Shown here: positions 51,222 to 61,452 of the stretch, one piece after another
Layout: each line of letters opens with the position of its first letter
Numbering within the stretch: the first letter of the stretch is position 1
The notes under the pieces: generated by a model
The model's input: the letters and a program-made list of their open reading frames with translations, nothing else
Told to the model about the DNA's origin: nothing
Database searches by the model: none
From: Polyangiaceae bacterium
GTDB taxonomy: Bacteria; Myxococcota_A; Polyangia; Polyangiales; Polyangiaceae
Length of the DNA: 63,027 bases
NCBI GenBank assembly: GCA_022842465.1
Contig: JALHPN010000021.1
Coordinates: 1 to 63,027 of the forward strand
Direction of reading: 5' to 3'
Program-made: the position numbers and the translations under genes

Positions 51222-51301
51222 AGCGAATCTTCGCTGGGAGCGCGGCGTTCCCCACCCCCGAGCTGGGGCACACGGTACGAGAGGTGGTCACAGGCCGTCA
51301 A
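51222..51301 (-). promoter_or_regulatory. cspA promoter and structured leader
   Basis: On the minus strand TTGACG (51296-51301) and TACCGT (51272-51277) are separated by 18 bases, predicting a start near 51265 and a leader of about 100 bases. A 4-bp CCCC/GGGG stem with a five-base loop lies at 51256-51268, and a perfect AGCGAA/TTCGCT hairpin lies at 51222-51235. A structured leader is typical of cold-shock genes, where folding responds to temperature; that it does so here is inference. Confidence 0.5.
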
Positions 51302-51399
51302 CGTGGAAGATCCACGCATGTCGGAGCTGATGGACCGCAACAGGCCTCTCGCCTAGGCGTCCGAGAACGCGCAGGATTCACGGGAGGTTCGCGTCCCGG

Positions 51400-52611
51400 C
51401 TACGGCGCTCGTACGCCCTTCTCGAGCGACTCGAGCTCCTCGAGATTGGCCTTCACACGCGGGTCGGTGGGATCGAGCTTCGCGGCCGTCTCGAGGGCCT
51501 TGCGCGCTTCGCCACGCGTCGCGGGATCGCGGGCGAGCACCGTCGCGAGGTTCACCCAGGCGCTCACGAGCTTCGCATCGAGCCGCAGCGACTCACGGTA
51601 CTCCGCGATCGCGTCCTTCGTTCGTCCCTGGAGCTGGAGCGCGAAGCCCAGGTTCGAACGAAAGGTCGCGCGTCGCGGGTCGATCGCGACGGCCTTCCGG
51701 AGCTCCGCCTCCGCCCGCGCGGGCCCGCCGTCACCATCGGAGAGGAGCGCCGTGCCCAGATCGGAGTGGGCTCGCGCGTCGTCCGGCGCGAGCTCTGCCT
51801 GGACCTCGTACTCCTTGATCGCCTCCTTCACGCGGCTGCGCATGAAGAGGACCGTGCCGAGGTTCCCGCGCCGGGCGGCCGACCCGGGATCGAGATCACG
51901 CGCCCTCGTGAGCGACGTCAGCGCCTGCTCCGACTTGCCGGTCGCGAGGAGCGCCACGCCGAGCGCCGAGTGCGCCTCCGGCTCTGCGTCGAGGAGCTGC
52001 ACGCCCTTCGTGAGCGAGACCTCCGCGCCCGGCGCGTCGCCGAGGAGGAGGAGCGCGCGCCCGTGCTCGACCCAGGCGGGTCCGAAGCCCGGCTCCGTCT
52101 TCGTCGACGCGGCGAGCTCCTTCGCGGCGGCGAGGACGTCCTTGTTCTTCTCGGCCGCCGCATAGCCGAGGTTCGGCGAGGCCTTCGCGACGCGGGCGCG
52201 CGCGACGCCGACGGCGCCGGCCGCACGCTTCGGAAACGCCTTCCTGGCGGCGTCGTAGGCGGCCTCCGCTTTCGCGAAGTCGCCGGCTTCGAACGCCGCG
52301 TCCCCGGGCGCGAGGAGCGCGTCGAGACTCGCGTCTCCCGTCCGCGCGAGCGGGATCGACGTCGGCCTCGGCGGCGGGAGAGGCGTCGCCGCAGGCTTGT
52401 CGGCCGGGCCGGTGATCGGGACGGTCGCCGGTGGCGCGGCGGGAGCCGGCGGCACGAGGACCCCGTCCTCGCCGGCGCACCGTCCGCCGCTCGCGCGAAA
52501 GGCGGCGTCGTCGCGGCAAGGGTACCCGGGCGCGGTCGCCGCCGGCTTCGGATCCGCGCAAGCGCCGAGGACGGCGGGCAGCAGCACCGCGACGAACGGA
52601 CCTCGCCTCAC
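51400..52611 (-). CDS. TPR-repeat lipoprotein
   Basis: The 403-residue product from GTG 52611 (GTGA overlap with the upstream gene) has lipobox Val-Leu-Gly-Ala-Cys, a short Cys-Arg/Cys-Ala segment, a Pro/Ala linker, and then about eight TPR repeats (about 110-400) with alternating helices such as Ala-His-Ser-Asp-Leu-Gly-Thr-Ala-Leu and Ala-Trp-Val-Asn-Leu-Ala. It is probably a scaffold at an envelope membrane. Partners are unknown; the upstream helical protein is cotranscribed. Confidence 0.78.
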   Translation of the reverse strand: MRRGPFVAVLLPAVLGACADPKPAATAPGYPCRDDAAFRASGGRCAGEDGVLVPPAPAAPPATVPITGPADKPAATPLPPPRPTSIPLARTGDASLDALLAPGDAAFEAGDFAKAEAAYDAARKAFPKRAAGAVGVARARVAKASPNLGYAAAEKNKDVLAAAKELAASTKTEPGFGPAWVEHGRALLLLGDAPGAEVSLTKGVQLLDAEPEAHSALGVALLATGKSEQALTSLTRARDLDPGSAARRGNLGTVLFMRSRVKEAIKEYEVQAELAPDDARAHSDLGTALLSDGDGGPARAEAELRKAVAIDPRRATFRSNLGFALQLQGRTKDAIAEYRESLRLDAKLVSAWVNLATVLARDPATRGEARKALETAAKLDPTDPRVKANLEELESLEKGVRAP

Positions 52612-53036
52612 GACACACCTCCCGCGTGTCGCTGCACGATCGCGTACGCGTGCGCCACGAGGTCGCGCGCGGCCTCGAGGAGCTTCTCGTCCCGGGACGA
52701 GGTTCGGAGCGCGACGAGGCTCGTCGGACCTCCTCCCGGCAGCGGCGTCTCGACGAGGAGCTTGGCGGCGTCCCTCACGCGCTCGGGCGCATCCGCCGCG
52801 CGCGCGAGGGCCTGGAGGTGGTCGACATACGACCGCCCCCACGACTCGTTCGGAAGCACGATCAGCGCGCCGTTGAGGGCCATCCCCGCCGCCCGACGGG
52901 CGCCGGCGAGCCCCGCACGCGCGTTCTTCTGCGCGTACGCGTCCTCGGCGCGCTTCAGCTCACCGAGCCCCGCGCGGATCCACTCGTCGGGCGACAGCTT
53001 CAAGAGCCAATGCGCCGGGTCGCGCTCGAAGCCCAT
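52608..53036 (-). CDS. Small helical protein, HEPN-like
   Basis: The 142-residue product from ATG 53036 (GGAGAG eight bases upstream; a GTG at 53051 adds five residues) is all-helical. Its middle, Ala-Tyr-Ala-Gln-Lys-Asn-Ala-Arg-Ala-Gly, loosely resembles HEPN-type helical bundles, although the RX4-6H catalytic motif is not seen. It lies 21 bases after spoVR and overlaps the TPR lipoprotein gene by four bases, so the three genes form one unit. Confidence 0.55.
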   Translation of the reverse strand: MGFERDPAHWLLKLSPDEWIRAGLGELKRAEDAYAQKNARAGLAGARRAAGMALNGALIVLPNESWGRSYVDHLQALARAADAPERVRDAAKLLVETPLPGGGPTSLVALRTSSRDEKLLEAARDLVAHAYAIVQRHAGGVS

Positions 53037-53057
53037 CGGCGATCTCTCCACGCCTCG

Positions 53058-54617
<1,560 letters not shown>

Positions 54618-54657
54618 GGCCGTGAGCGTATCGGAAATTCCGGAGCGTCGCTCGCGG

Positions 54658-55728
54658 TCAGTTCGCGGCCAGCACCTTGGGCACGACGGCGAGCGTTCGC
54701 GCGCTCCGATCCGCCAGCCAGACGCCGGCCGAGGTCACGGCGACGGCGTAGGGGTCGCCGCCGGAGGCGACCTCGACCATCCGGCCGCTCTTCCTGTGGA
54801 AGGCGACCACGCTCCGCGTGCCCGTGCTCACGGTGTAGACGAACCATGAGTCCACCGCGAGCGAACGCGGGGCGAGGAGGGAGCCGCCGAGCACCCGGAT
54901 GACCGGGACCTCGTCCGTCGCAGAGGTGGCGACGAGCGTGCCGTCGTCGCTCGTGGCGTAGACGTCGAGCCCGTCCGCGGCGAGCGACGTGAAGAGCCCG
55001 CGCGTCGCGACGAGCTCCGGCGGCGCGTCCGGCGCGGCTCCCGTTCGCTTGCGGAAGAGCTGCGTGTCCTTCGTCCAGTACGTGAACGGTCCGGCCACGG
55101 CCACCGCCGCGACGAGCCCCTGACCCGTCGCGACCGTCAGCCTGCCTGTGCCGTCGGCGACGGCACGGTAGACGCCGCCCTTGTCGTCGGCCTTGGACGC
55201 GAACGCGATGCTCGCGCCCTGGATCGCGAGCGCCGTGTACGCCTGGGACGACCAGCCCGTGCCGAAGGAATCGAGGATCGTCCCGCCGCTCGTCTTGTCC
55301 GCGGAGCGGATGTACGTGTGGCCGCCGCTCGGGTTGCCCGCGCCGAAGTGGACGCGCCCAGCGTCCACGGCGATCCCCGTCGGCCTGTGCACGCCGTCGA
55401 CGAGCACGACGGGCGGCGAGCCGTCCGGGGTGAAGCGCACGACGGCGCCCTTGTCGTCGCCTCGATCCGTGACGAAGAACAAGCTCGTCCCGTCGCTCGT
55501 CAACCAGGTCGGCGCCCCGATCGAGGCGACGCTCATCGGCGGGAGGGCTTGCATGAACGTCGGCGGCGGCCCCTCGGGCCCGCCCTCGAGCGCGTCGGTC
55601 GACGACGGCTCCACGTCGTCGTCCCCTCCGCCGAAGAGGCCGTCGAGGGAGAGCGACGAGCACCCGCTCGATCCGAGCGCGAGCGCGCCCACGACCACTC
55701 CCATCCCCACGCGTCGAGCGGCGAGCAT
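54658..55728 (-). CDS. Lipoprotein with a beta-propeller-like domain
   Basis: The 356-residue product (ATG 55728, lipobox Gly-Ser-Ser-Gly-Cys) has a Gly/Asp-rich linker and then repeated strand clusters. The recurring [15 protein letters not shown] and Val-Tyr-Ala-Thr-Ser segments at intervals of about 45 residues are as in NHL/SMP-30 propellers. No enzyme motif is seen. It lies 40 bases from spoVR on the same strand, and its own upstream gap is 100 bases. Confidence 0.65.
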   Translation of the reverse strand: MLAARRVGMGVVVGALALGSSGCSSLSLDGLFGGGDDDVEPSSTDALEGGPEGPPPTFMQALPPMSVASIGAPTWLTSDGTSLFFVTDRGDDKGAVVRFTPDGSPPVVLVDGVHRPTGIAVDAGRVHFGAGNPSGGHTYIRSADKTSGGTILDSFGTGWSSQAYTALAIQGASIAFASKADDKGGVYRAVADGTGRLTVATGQGLVAAVAVAGPFTYWTKDTQLFRKRTGAAPDAPPELVATRGLFTSLAADGLDVYATSDDGTLVATSATDEVPVIRVLGGSLLAPRSLAVDSWFVYTVSTGTRSVVAFHRKSGRMVEVASGGDPYAVAVTSAGVWLADRSARTLAVVPKVLAAN

Positions 55729-55828
55729 GAACGCCTCCCCTCCTTCATGCTCCGCCTCCCCGCGACGCCCGTCAACGTCGTGGGCCATGGCCGGCGCGAT
55801 GACCAGGGGCGTCCGGCCGCGCGCGGGA

Positions 55829-56605
55829 TCAGGGGCAGGTCGTAGGCGTCGCCGAGACGTTGCCCGCGGCGTCGAAGTAGAAGGTCTTCCGCGCATAGAG
55901 CTTCTCCGGCGGATCGGGCTTCTGTGCGGCGGGAAGGTTCGAGTCGTACGCCCAGATCCACCCGGCCGTCGCGTCGAACGCGCCGCCGAGCGCCCCCCAG
56001 GGGGCGATCCCGACCTTGCCCTGATCGACGGCCGCGGTGAACGAGGAGTCGTCGAAGGCGACGTCGAACCAGCCCACCGCCTCGGTGCTCGACACGCGCC
56101 ACGTCGCGTCGCTCACGATGTGCGTCTTCGCGCCATCCGGTCCGAACGTGAGATCGACGAGGAGGCCGCGATCGAAGCCGGAGATCTCCTGCTCGTTCGA
56201 GGCAGCGACCGCGATGACGTTCTTCTTGCCGGGCCGCAGCGCCAGCGTCACGTCGTGCGTCGTGGGCGTGCTCCAGAGGTTGGTCGTGTCGTCGACGACG
56301 AGCACGCCGTTCACGTAGAGCGCCTTCTTGTCGTCCGCCGTGAGGAGCACCTTCGCCGCGATCGTCGCGTCGTCCGCGATCGCGCAAGGCTTCGCGGCGT
56401 CCGTCCCCGCGTCGACGGCGGGCGGCGGCACCGTCCCGCCCGCGTCCCCCCCCGTCGACGCGGTCGGCGTCGGCGTCGGCGTCGGCGTGAACGACGCGTC
56501 GGGCGCGTTCGTCCCCTGCGTCGTCGTCCCGGCGTCGTCCGAGCACGCCGCGACGGCCACGAAGGGGACAGCGACGAGGACCGCGAGGAGGGAAGGTTTC
56601 TTCAT
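55829..56605 (-). CDS. Lipoprotein with a galactose-binding-like sandwich domain
   Basis: The 258-residue lipoprotein (ATG 56605, lipobox Val-Ala-Ala-Cys) has a Thr-Pro/Asp-Ala-rich linker with four Thr-Pro repeats. The domain after it contains Leu-Tyr-Val-Asn-Gly-Val-Leu-Val, Leu-Arg-Pro-Gly-Lys-Asn-Val-Ile-Ala-Val-Ala, Val-Ser-Asp-Ala-Thr-Trp-Arg-Val and Phe-Asp-Asp-Ser-Ser-Phe. This is the pattern of sugar-binding sandwiches found in rhamnosidase-type and beta-galactosidase proteins (Asn-Gly, Trp-Arg). Binding of carbohydrate at the surface is plausible. Confidence 0.65.
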   Translation of the reverse strand: MKKPSLLAVLVAVPFVAVAACSDDAGTTTQGTNAPDASFTPTPTPTPTASTGGDAGGTVPPPAVDAGTDAAKPCAIADDATIAAKVLLTADDKKALYVNGVLVVDDTTNLWSTPTTHDVTLALRPGKKNVIAVAASNEQEISGFDRGLLVDLTFGPDGAKTHIVSDATWRVSSTEAVGWFDVAFDDSSFTAAVDQGKVGIAPWGALGGAFDATAGWIWAYDSNLPAAQKPDPPEKLYARKTFYFDAAGNVSATPTTCP

Positions 56606-56660
56606 CGAGAACGAAGCTACCTCACCCGTCGAGCTCGCGCAGGTCTCCGAACGGACGACG

Positions 56661-57827
56661 TCAGACCGTCGGGGAGCGGGCCGGGACCACGAAGAGGAGG
56701 AGAACGGTAGCCATCGCCGCACACGCGGCGCTCACGAGAAACGCGAGCTTCGGCTCCCACCCGTAGAGCGCGCCGAAGACGAGGTTCGCCGGGAGGACGG
56801 CGAGGCCGGTCACCGCGTGCATGCCGCCGAGCGCCCTCCCCCGACCGTCCGCCGGGGCGAGGCTCACGAGGAGGGCCCGCTCAGGCCCCTCGGTGAGGCC
56901 GTAGTAGGTGCCGTAGGCCACGACGAGCGCGACGAAGACGGGCACCGACGACGTGAAGGGGATGGCGCCGTAGACGAGCGCGTACGCGGCCCACCCGAAC
57001 GCGACGGTGCGCTTTCGCCCGAAGCGATCGGCGATGCGGCCCCCCGGCACGTTCGACGCGGCCTTCACCCCGGAGAGCAGGAGCCACACGAGCGGGACGT
57101 AGGCGGCGTCGATCCCGAGATCGACCGCGCGGAGGAGGAGGAACGAGTCCGCCGAGGCCCCGAGGGTGAACACGGCCAGGACCGCGAGGTACGCGCGGAC
57201 CTCGCGCGAGAGGACGGCCGGCGGGCCGACGCCAGGCGACGACGGGGCTGGCGCCGCCGCGACTGCCGGCTCTTCCACCCCGAAGAGGAGCACCGCGAGC
57301 GAGATGATCCCGGGGACGACCGCGAGCGCGATCACCAGCCGGAGCGGGAGCTCGAGCGCGCGGAGGAGCGCGAAGGCGAGGATCGGCCCGAGCACGGAGC
57401 CGGCGTTGTCCATCGCGCGATGGAACGCGAACGCCGTCGCGAGCCCTTCGTCGGGGACGGACGATGCCACGAGCGCGTCGCGCGGCACGCCGCGGATCCC
57501 CTTACCGAGCCGATCGAGCGTGCGAAGGACGACGATGTGGAGGCCCATCGTCGCGAGCGACATGAGCGGACGCGAGAAGGTCGCGAGCGCATAGCCGGCC
57601 ACGATGAAGGGCTTCTTCCGCGGGATGCGGTCCGTGACCGTGCCCATCCTCCACTTGACGCCGGCGCTGATCGCCTCGGCGATTCCCTCCATCGCGCCGA
57701 GCCAGATCGGCGCGGCGCCGAACGAGCGGAGGAGCGCGGGGAGGAGCGGGTAGATCATCTCGCTCGCCGCGTCGGTGAAGAAGGACACCCACCCCAACCG
57801 TCGAACGATGGGCGGGACCGCGGTCAC
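56661..57827 (-). CDS. MFS transporter
   Basis: The 388-residue protein has about ten to twelve helices and MFS motifs: Phe-Thr-Asp-Ala-Ala-Ser-Glu-Met near the first helix, Asp-Arg-Ile-Pro-Arg-Lys-Lys after the second, and Gly-Gly-Arg-Ile-Ala-Asp-Arg-Phe-Gly-Arg-Lys in the second half. It starts at GTG 57827, overlapping the upstream lipoprotein gene (GTGA). A relation to the tetracycline- or multidrug-type MFS is possible; the substrate is unknown. Confidence 0.85.
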   Translation of the reverse strand: MTAVPPIVRRLGWVSFFTDAASEMIYPLLPALLRSFGAAPIWLGAMEGIAEAISAGVKWRMGTVTDRIPRKKPFIVAGYALATFSRPLMSLATMGLHIVVLRTLDRLGKGIRGVPRDALVASSVPDEGLATAFAFHRAMDNAGSVLGPILAFALLRALELPLRLVIALAVVPGIISLAVLLFGVEEPAVAAAPAPSSPGVGPPAVLSREVRAYLAVLAVFTLGASADSFLLLRAVDLGIDAAYVPLVWLLLSGVKAASNVPGGRIADRFGRKRTVAFGWAAYALVYGAIPFTSSVPVFVALVVAYGTYYGLTEGPERALLVSLAPADGRGRALGGMHAVTGLAVLPANLVFGALYGWEPKLAFLVSAACAAMATVLLLFVVPARSPTV

Positions 57828-58924
57828 GGCGCGCTCGAGACGGCCCGCGCGATCGCCTCGGCGGTCGCCTCGATCGACTCGCCGGCGAGGTGACGCTCCC
57901 ACGCCAGGACGATCGACTTCGCCGGCGGGTAGAGCTCGTAGAACCCGCTCTCGCCGAGCGGGCGATGCTTCGGGTCGACGAAGCGTCGGACGAGGCTCGC
58001 CGCCTCCGCGAACGTGACGGTGTTGACGACCATCTCGACGTTCGAGTCGTCTTCCCCCATCCCGTTCCGCGCGAGCGCCTTCCGGAGGACGTTCATCGCC
58101 GTCGTCGGAGAGCGCACCGAGAGCTCGTCGACGGCGTGGAGAGACTCGGCGAGCGTGGTCTCGACGAGCGCCGACCCCTCGAGCCCGCGCACGCGGAGGA
58201 AGACGGCGGCCGTATGACCCCGATCGTCGGCCGCGAACGCCGCCGCGTAGGGGGCCTCGGCGACGAGCGTGAGGACGATCGGAGGGAGAGGCCCGTCCAT
58301 GCGCATGTCGGCCCGCATCGCCGCCGTGAGCTCCGTCTCGCGCGGCCCCAGCGTCGCGGCGAGGTCCCGCGCGGCGCGATCGATCGCCGCCACGTGCGCT
58401 CGGTACGGGCCAGCCCGGTAGAGGGCCTCGGTGGCGCGGAGCTCCCTCGCTGCCTGGAGAGCCGGAGCGCGGAGGGGCGTGCGGAGGCCTCCTTCGGCGC
58501 GCTCGTTCGGCAGCGCGTCGAACGCCGTGACCAGCTCGTCGGCGGAGCGCGCCGCGCCGAGCGGCACCTCCACGTCCTCCCACGAGGAGGCGTCGCCGCC
58601 GAGCGTCGTCCGGAGGTCCTGCATCGCGCTCCTCGCGCGCTCGAAGCCGACGGGCACGTCTCCTTCGAGGACCTTCGTCCGGAGCCAGAACCACTGATCG
58701 GCCAGCGCGCTGCGGCGGAGCGTGAGCGCAGCGCCCTCCCGCGTCAGGATCGCCACGTCCGGCGCGACGGACGGCGCGTCGCTCGCGGGCGCCTTCGGCA
58801 CCTCCACCGTGCTCGTCGCGGAGGCCGCGCCCCCGCACGCCGTCGTGACCGCCGCGAGGGCGGCACGCGCGAGCGCGCGGTGAAGGGAGAGGGAGACGCA
58901 AGCTACGAGAGGGCGGGGCGGCAC
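57824..58924 (-). CDS. Lipoprotein of unknown function upstream of the MFS gene
   Basis: The 366-residue product (GTG start; lipobox Val-Thr-Thr-Ala-Cys) is mostly helical in its mature part (Ala/Leu/Arg-rich helices, about 90-360). It has a Thr-Leu-Ala-Glu-Ser-Leu-His segment and a Pro-Lys-His-Arg-Pro block but no zinc motif such as HExxH. It is translationally coupled to the MFS transporter, so it may serve the same pathway. No family recognised. Confidence 0.65.
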   Translation of the reverse strand: MPPRPLVACVSLSLHRALARAALAAVTTACGGAASATSTVEVPKAPASDAPSVAPDVAILTREGAALTLRRSALADQWFWLRTKVLEGDVPVGFERARSAMQDLRTTLGGDASSWEDVEVPLGAARSADELVTAFDALPNERAEGGLRTPLRAPALQAARELRATEALYRAGPYRAHVAAIDRAARDLAATLGPRETELTAAMRADMRMDGPLPPIVLTLVAEAPYAAAFAADDRGHTAAVFLRVRGLEGSALVETTLAESLHAVDELSVRSPTTAMNVLRKALARNGMGEDDSNVEMVVNTVTFAEAASLVRRFVDPKHRPLGESGFYELYPPAKSIVLAWERHLAGESIEATAEAIARAVSSAP

Positions 58925-58958
58925 GCCCGGAGAGAGGTAGCGCGATTCGGAGGCGGGG

Positions 58959-59429
58959 TCAGCAGCAGGACGGATCGCACTGCGAGTATCCGCCCATCGG
59001 GCCGATGTAGATGCAGGACGTCCCGTCGTGCTGACACCCGAAGCAGTCCTTGCCTCCGCTGCTCGATCCGCCCGAGCTCGATCCGCTGGTCGTCCCGCCG
59101 CGACCGCTCTCGATGGCGGTCACGGCCTCGGCGCACGGCATGCCCTCGAGCTCGACGAGCTCCGCGGCGGTGTATCCCTGCGAAACGCATGCGTCGACGC
59201 AGAGCTGCTGGTTCGAGGCCGGGTCGAGCGTTTTGCACGCGAGGTAGAAGGTGCACGCCGAATCGCAGGTGCCGGACGACGCGGTGCCGGCCGCCGTCGT
59301 GCCCGAAGACGTGCCTCCGCCCCCTCCCGCGCCGGCGCCGGAGCTCGAGCCCGAGCTCGAGGAGGAGCAAGCCGTCGCGACGACGAGCGTGAGGAAGCCG
59401 GCGAGCCTCAGGACGGACGCGATCGGCAT
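58959..59429 (-). CDS. Small Cys-rich lipoprotein
   Basis: The 156-residue lipoprotein (ATG 59429, lipobox Ala-Thr-Ala-Cys) has a Ser/Gly linker, a helical Cys module (Cys-Asp-Ser-Ala-Cys, Ala-Cys, Leu-Cys-Val-Asp-Ala-Cys), a second Ser/Gly linker, and a C-terminal Cys knot ending Cys-Asp-Pro-Ser-Cys-Cys. Two Cys-rich modules joined by low-complexity spacers recur in this window. Function unknown. Confidence 0.72.
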   Translation of the reverse strand: MPIASVLRLAGFLTLVVATACSSSSSGSSSGAGAGGGGGTSSGTTAAGTASSGTCDSACTFYLACKTLDPASNQQLCVDACVSQGYTAAELVELEGMPCAEAVTAIESGRGGTTSGSSSGGSSSGGKDCFGCQHDGTSCIYIGPMGGYSQCDPSCC

Positions 59430-59594
59430 CAGCTCACGATACGGCGGCGCCGCGCAGGCTGCATGTCCCCCGGACGGCGTCACCCGTTCGGCCAGCCGAC
59501 GCGTCGGCTGGGCGCGTGGCACCCACATCGTCCGAGCCATGCGGCGGACTTCGTCCTTTCCGGCATCCGTGGGTGGCGCGTACGCTCGACCGAG

Positions 59595-60218
59595 GTGAGG
59601 TTGCGCGCGGTCGCCGGGTTCGTCGCGTTCGTCGGGGGCGGGGGCTGCACGCTCTTCATGCCGCTCGACGACCTGAGCGAGCCCAGCGGCCCCGGCGACG
59701 ACGCGGCTGCGGGGGACGCGCGCGACGCCGCCGTGACGAGAGCGGACGCCAACACGGGCGCGGTCGTCGATCCGAACGACCCCTGCCCGTGCCCGAACGG
59801 GCTCGCCAAGATCAGCGGAGTCTGCGTCGTGCCTGCGGCGAGCCCCGTCGGGCTCGACTGCAAGGCTCCGATCGAGGCCCCGACGTGCTCGCTCGTCTAC
59901 GAGATCGAGCTCTGCGCGGCGCGAGGAGCCTTTCCCTACGCGTCGGCCTGCGGCGGGAAGAGCCGGATCACCGCGTTCTTCGAGCTCGGCGACCTGCCCG
60001 GCGTCGCGGTCGACGGCGGCGAGCGCCGCTGGGTCGTCAAGACGACGAACATCGAGGTCCTCGGGCGCACGAACGCGGCCTGCACCCAGGGCACGGAGCC
60101 CTGCGCCGAGGGGGCCTCTCCGCGCGGCGAGCTCACGCCGAACGGCGCGACCGTCGCGGTCGGGAAGACGGTGACGAGCAGCTGCACGACGGCGCGGGTC
60201 GAGCTGTCGACGTTCTGA
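59595..60218 (+). CDS. Small lipoprotein of unknown function
   Basis: The 207-residue product from GTG 59595 has a short hydrophobic signal with lipobox Gly-Gly-Gly-Gly-Cys (glycine at -1), an Asp/Ala-rich linker, and a compact domain with eight cysteines (Cys-Pro-Cys-Pro, Asp-Cys-Lys, Thr-Cys-Ser, Leu-Cys, Ala-Cys-Gly, Ala-Cys-Thr and others) and beta-rich character. It faces the DUF444 gene, whose stop is nine bases away, convergently. No family recognised. Confidence 0.6.
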   Translation: MRLRAVAGFVAFVGGGGCTLFMPLDDLSEPSGPGDDAAAGDARDAAVTRADANTGAVVDPNDPCPCPNGLAKISGVCVVPAASPVGLDCKAPIEAPTCSLVYEIELCAARGAFPYASACGGKSRITAFFELGDLPGVAVDGGERRWVVKTTNIEVLGRTNAACTQGTEPCAEGASPRGELTPNGATVAVGKTVTSSCTTARVELSTF

Positions 60219-60227
60219 AGCGCGCCG

Positions 60228-61340
60228 TCACTTGCCCTTGCCGAGGAACTCCTTGATCGAGCCGACGATCGCGTCCTTGTCGCGGATCTCGCTCGTCACG
60301 ACGCGCTCGTCCTTCGAGAAGTGCTCCCGCAAGTCCTTGATGAACTGACCCGACCCGTACGGGCTCTCCACCTGGCCGTACGCGAACATGTTCGCCCGCG
60401 GCAGGATCTTCTGCTTGAGGAGGTCGACGCACGCGAGCGTGTCATCCATCGACCAGTTGTCGCCGTCGGAGAAATGGAACGGGTAGATGTTCCACTCCTC
60501 GGCCGGGTAGTGATCATCCATCAGCTGCGCCGCGAGCTTGTACGCGCTCGAGATCATCGTGCCGCCCGACTCGCGCGTGTGGAAGAACGTGTCACGGTCG
60601 ACCTCGCGCGCGACGGCGTCGTGGATGATGAAGCGGCTCTCGAGCCCCTTGTATTGCTTCTGGAGCCACGCATCGATCCAGAAGCTCTCGATGCGCACGA
60701 TCTCCTTCTGCTCGTCCCCCATCGAGCCCGACACGTCCATCATGTAGATGATGACGGCGTTCGCGACGGGCTCCGCCTCGGTCTTCCACGACCGATACCG
60801 CTTGTCGTCCGGGATCGGCACGACGATGGGCTTGTCGGGGATGTAGCTCCCCATCGAGATCTGCCGCTTCAGCGCCTCGCGGTACGTGCGCCGGAAGTGG
60901 CGGAGGGACTCGGGGCCGACGCGACGGATGCCGGTGTAGCGGTCCTTCGCGTTGATGATCTTGCTCTTGCCCTTGTCCTGGATGTCGGGGAGCTCGAGCT
61001 CCTCGCCGAGGATCGCGGCGAGCTCGTCGAGGGTGACGTCGACCTCGAGCGCGTGCTCGCCCGCGCCCTGCCCGGCCTGCTTGCCCTCGCCGCCCTCTTC
61101 GCCCTGCTCACCGCCGATCGGATCGCCTGGCTCGCCGTCGCCCTGGCCGGCGCCCCCCTGCTGCTTGTCGCCGAAGCGGAAGCGCGGGATGTCGATCTGC
61201 GGGATGGGGATCGAGACCAGGTCCTTGCCCTTGCGACCGATGAGCTCACCCTGCGAGATGTACTTCCGCAGGTTCTGACGGATCTTGCCACGCACGATGG
61301 CGCGGAAGCGCGAGTGGTCTTGATCGATCTTGAGCGACAT
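60228..61340 (-). CDS. yeaH: DUF444 (YeaH/YhbH) protein with a VWA domain
   Basis: The 370-residue protein has a Gly/Glu/Gln-rich disordered segment (about 55-98) and a C-terminal von Willebrand A-type domain with the metal site Asp202-Val-Ser-Gly-Ser206 in Tyr-Met-Met-Asp. Family members are encoded beside prkA and spoVR in many bacteria and take part in the same stress-related pathway. The N-terminal Arg-Phe-Arg-Ala-Ile-Val-Arg and Ile-Pro-Gln-Ile-Asp-Ile-Pro blocks are conserved. Here the gene is 5.6 kb from spoVR and 25.6 kb from prkA. Confidence 0.9.
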   Translation of the reverse strand: MSLKIDQDHSRFRAIVRGKIRQNLRKYISQGELIGRKGKDLVSIPIPQIDIPRFRFGDKQQGGAGQGDGEPGDPIGGEQGEEGGEGKQAGQGAGEHALEVDVTLDELAAILGEELELPDIQDKGKSKIINAKDRYTGIRRVGPESLRHFRRTYREALKRQISMGSYIPDKPIVVPIPDDKRYRSWKTEAEPVANAVIIYMMDVSGSMGDEQKEIVRIESFWIDAWLQKQYKGLESRFIIHDAVAREVDRDTFFHTRESGGTMISSAYKLAAQLMDDHYPAEEWNIYPFHFSDGDNWSMDDTLACVDLLKQKILPRANMFAYGQVESPYGSGQFIKDLREHFSKDERVVTSEIRDKDAIVGSIKEFLGKGK

Positions 61341-61452
61341 CCGTGGTTCGAGGCTACCACACGCTCCCGGAAAGGGGGCACGGGCGGTGAGGCCGGTCCC
61401 GTCGTCGGCATGCTACGGTCGGCCGTCGTCCGAGGCGGGGGCCTTCGATCCG

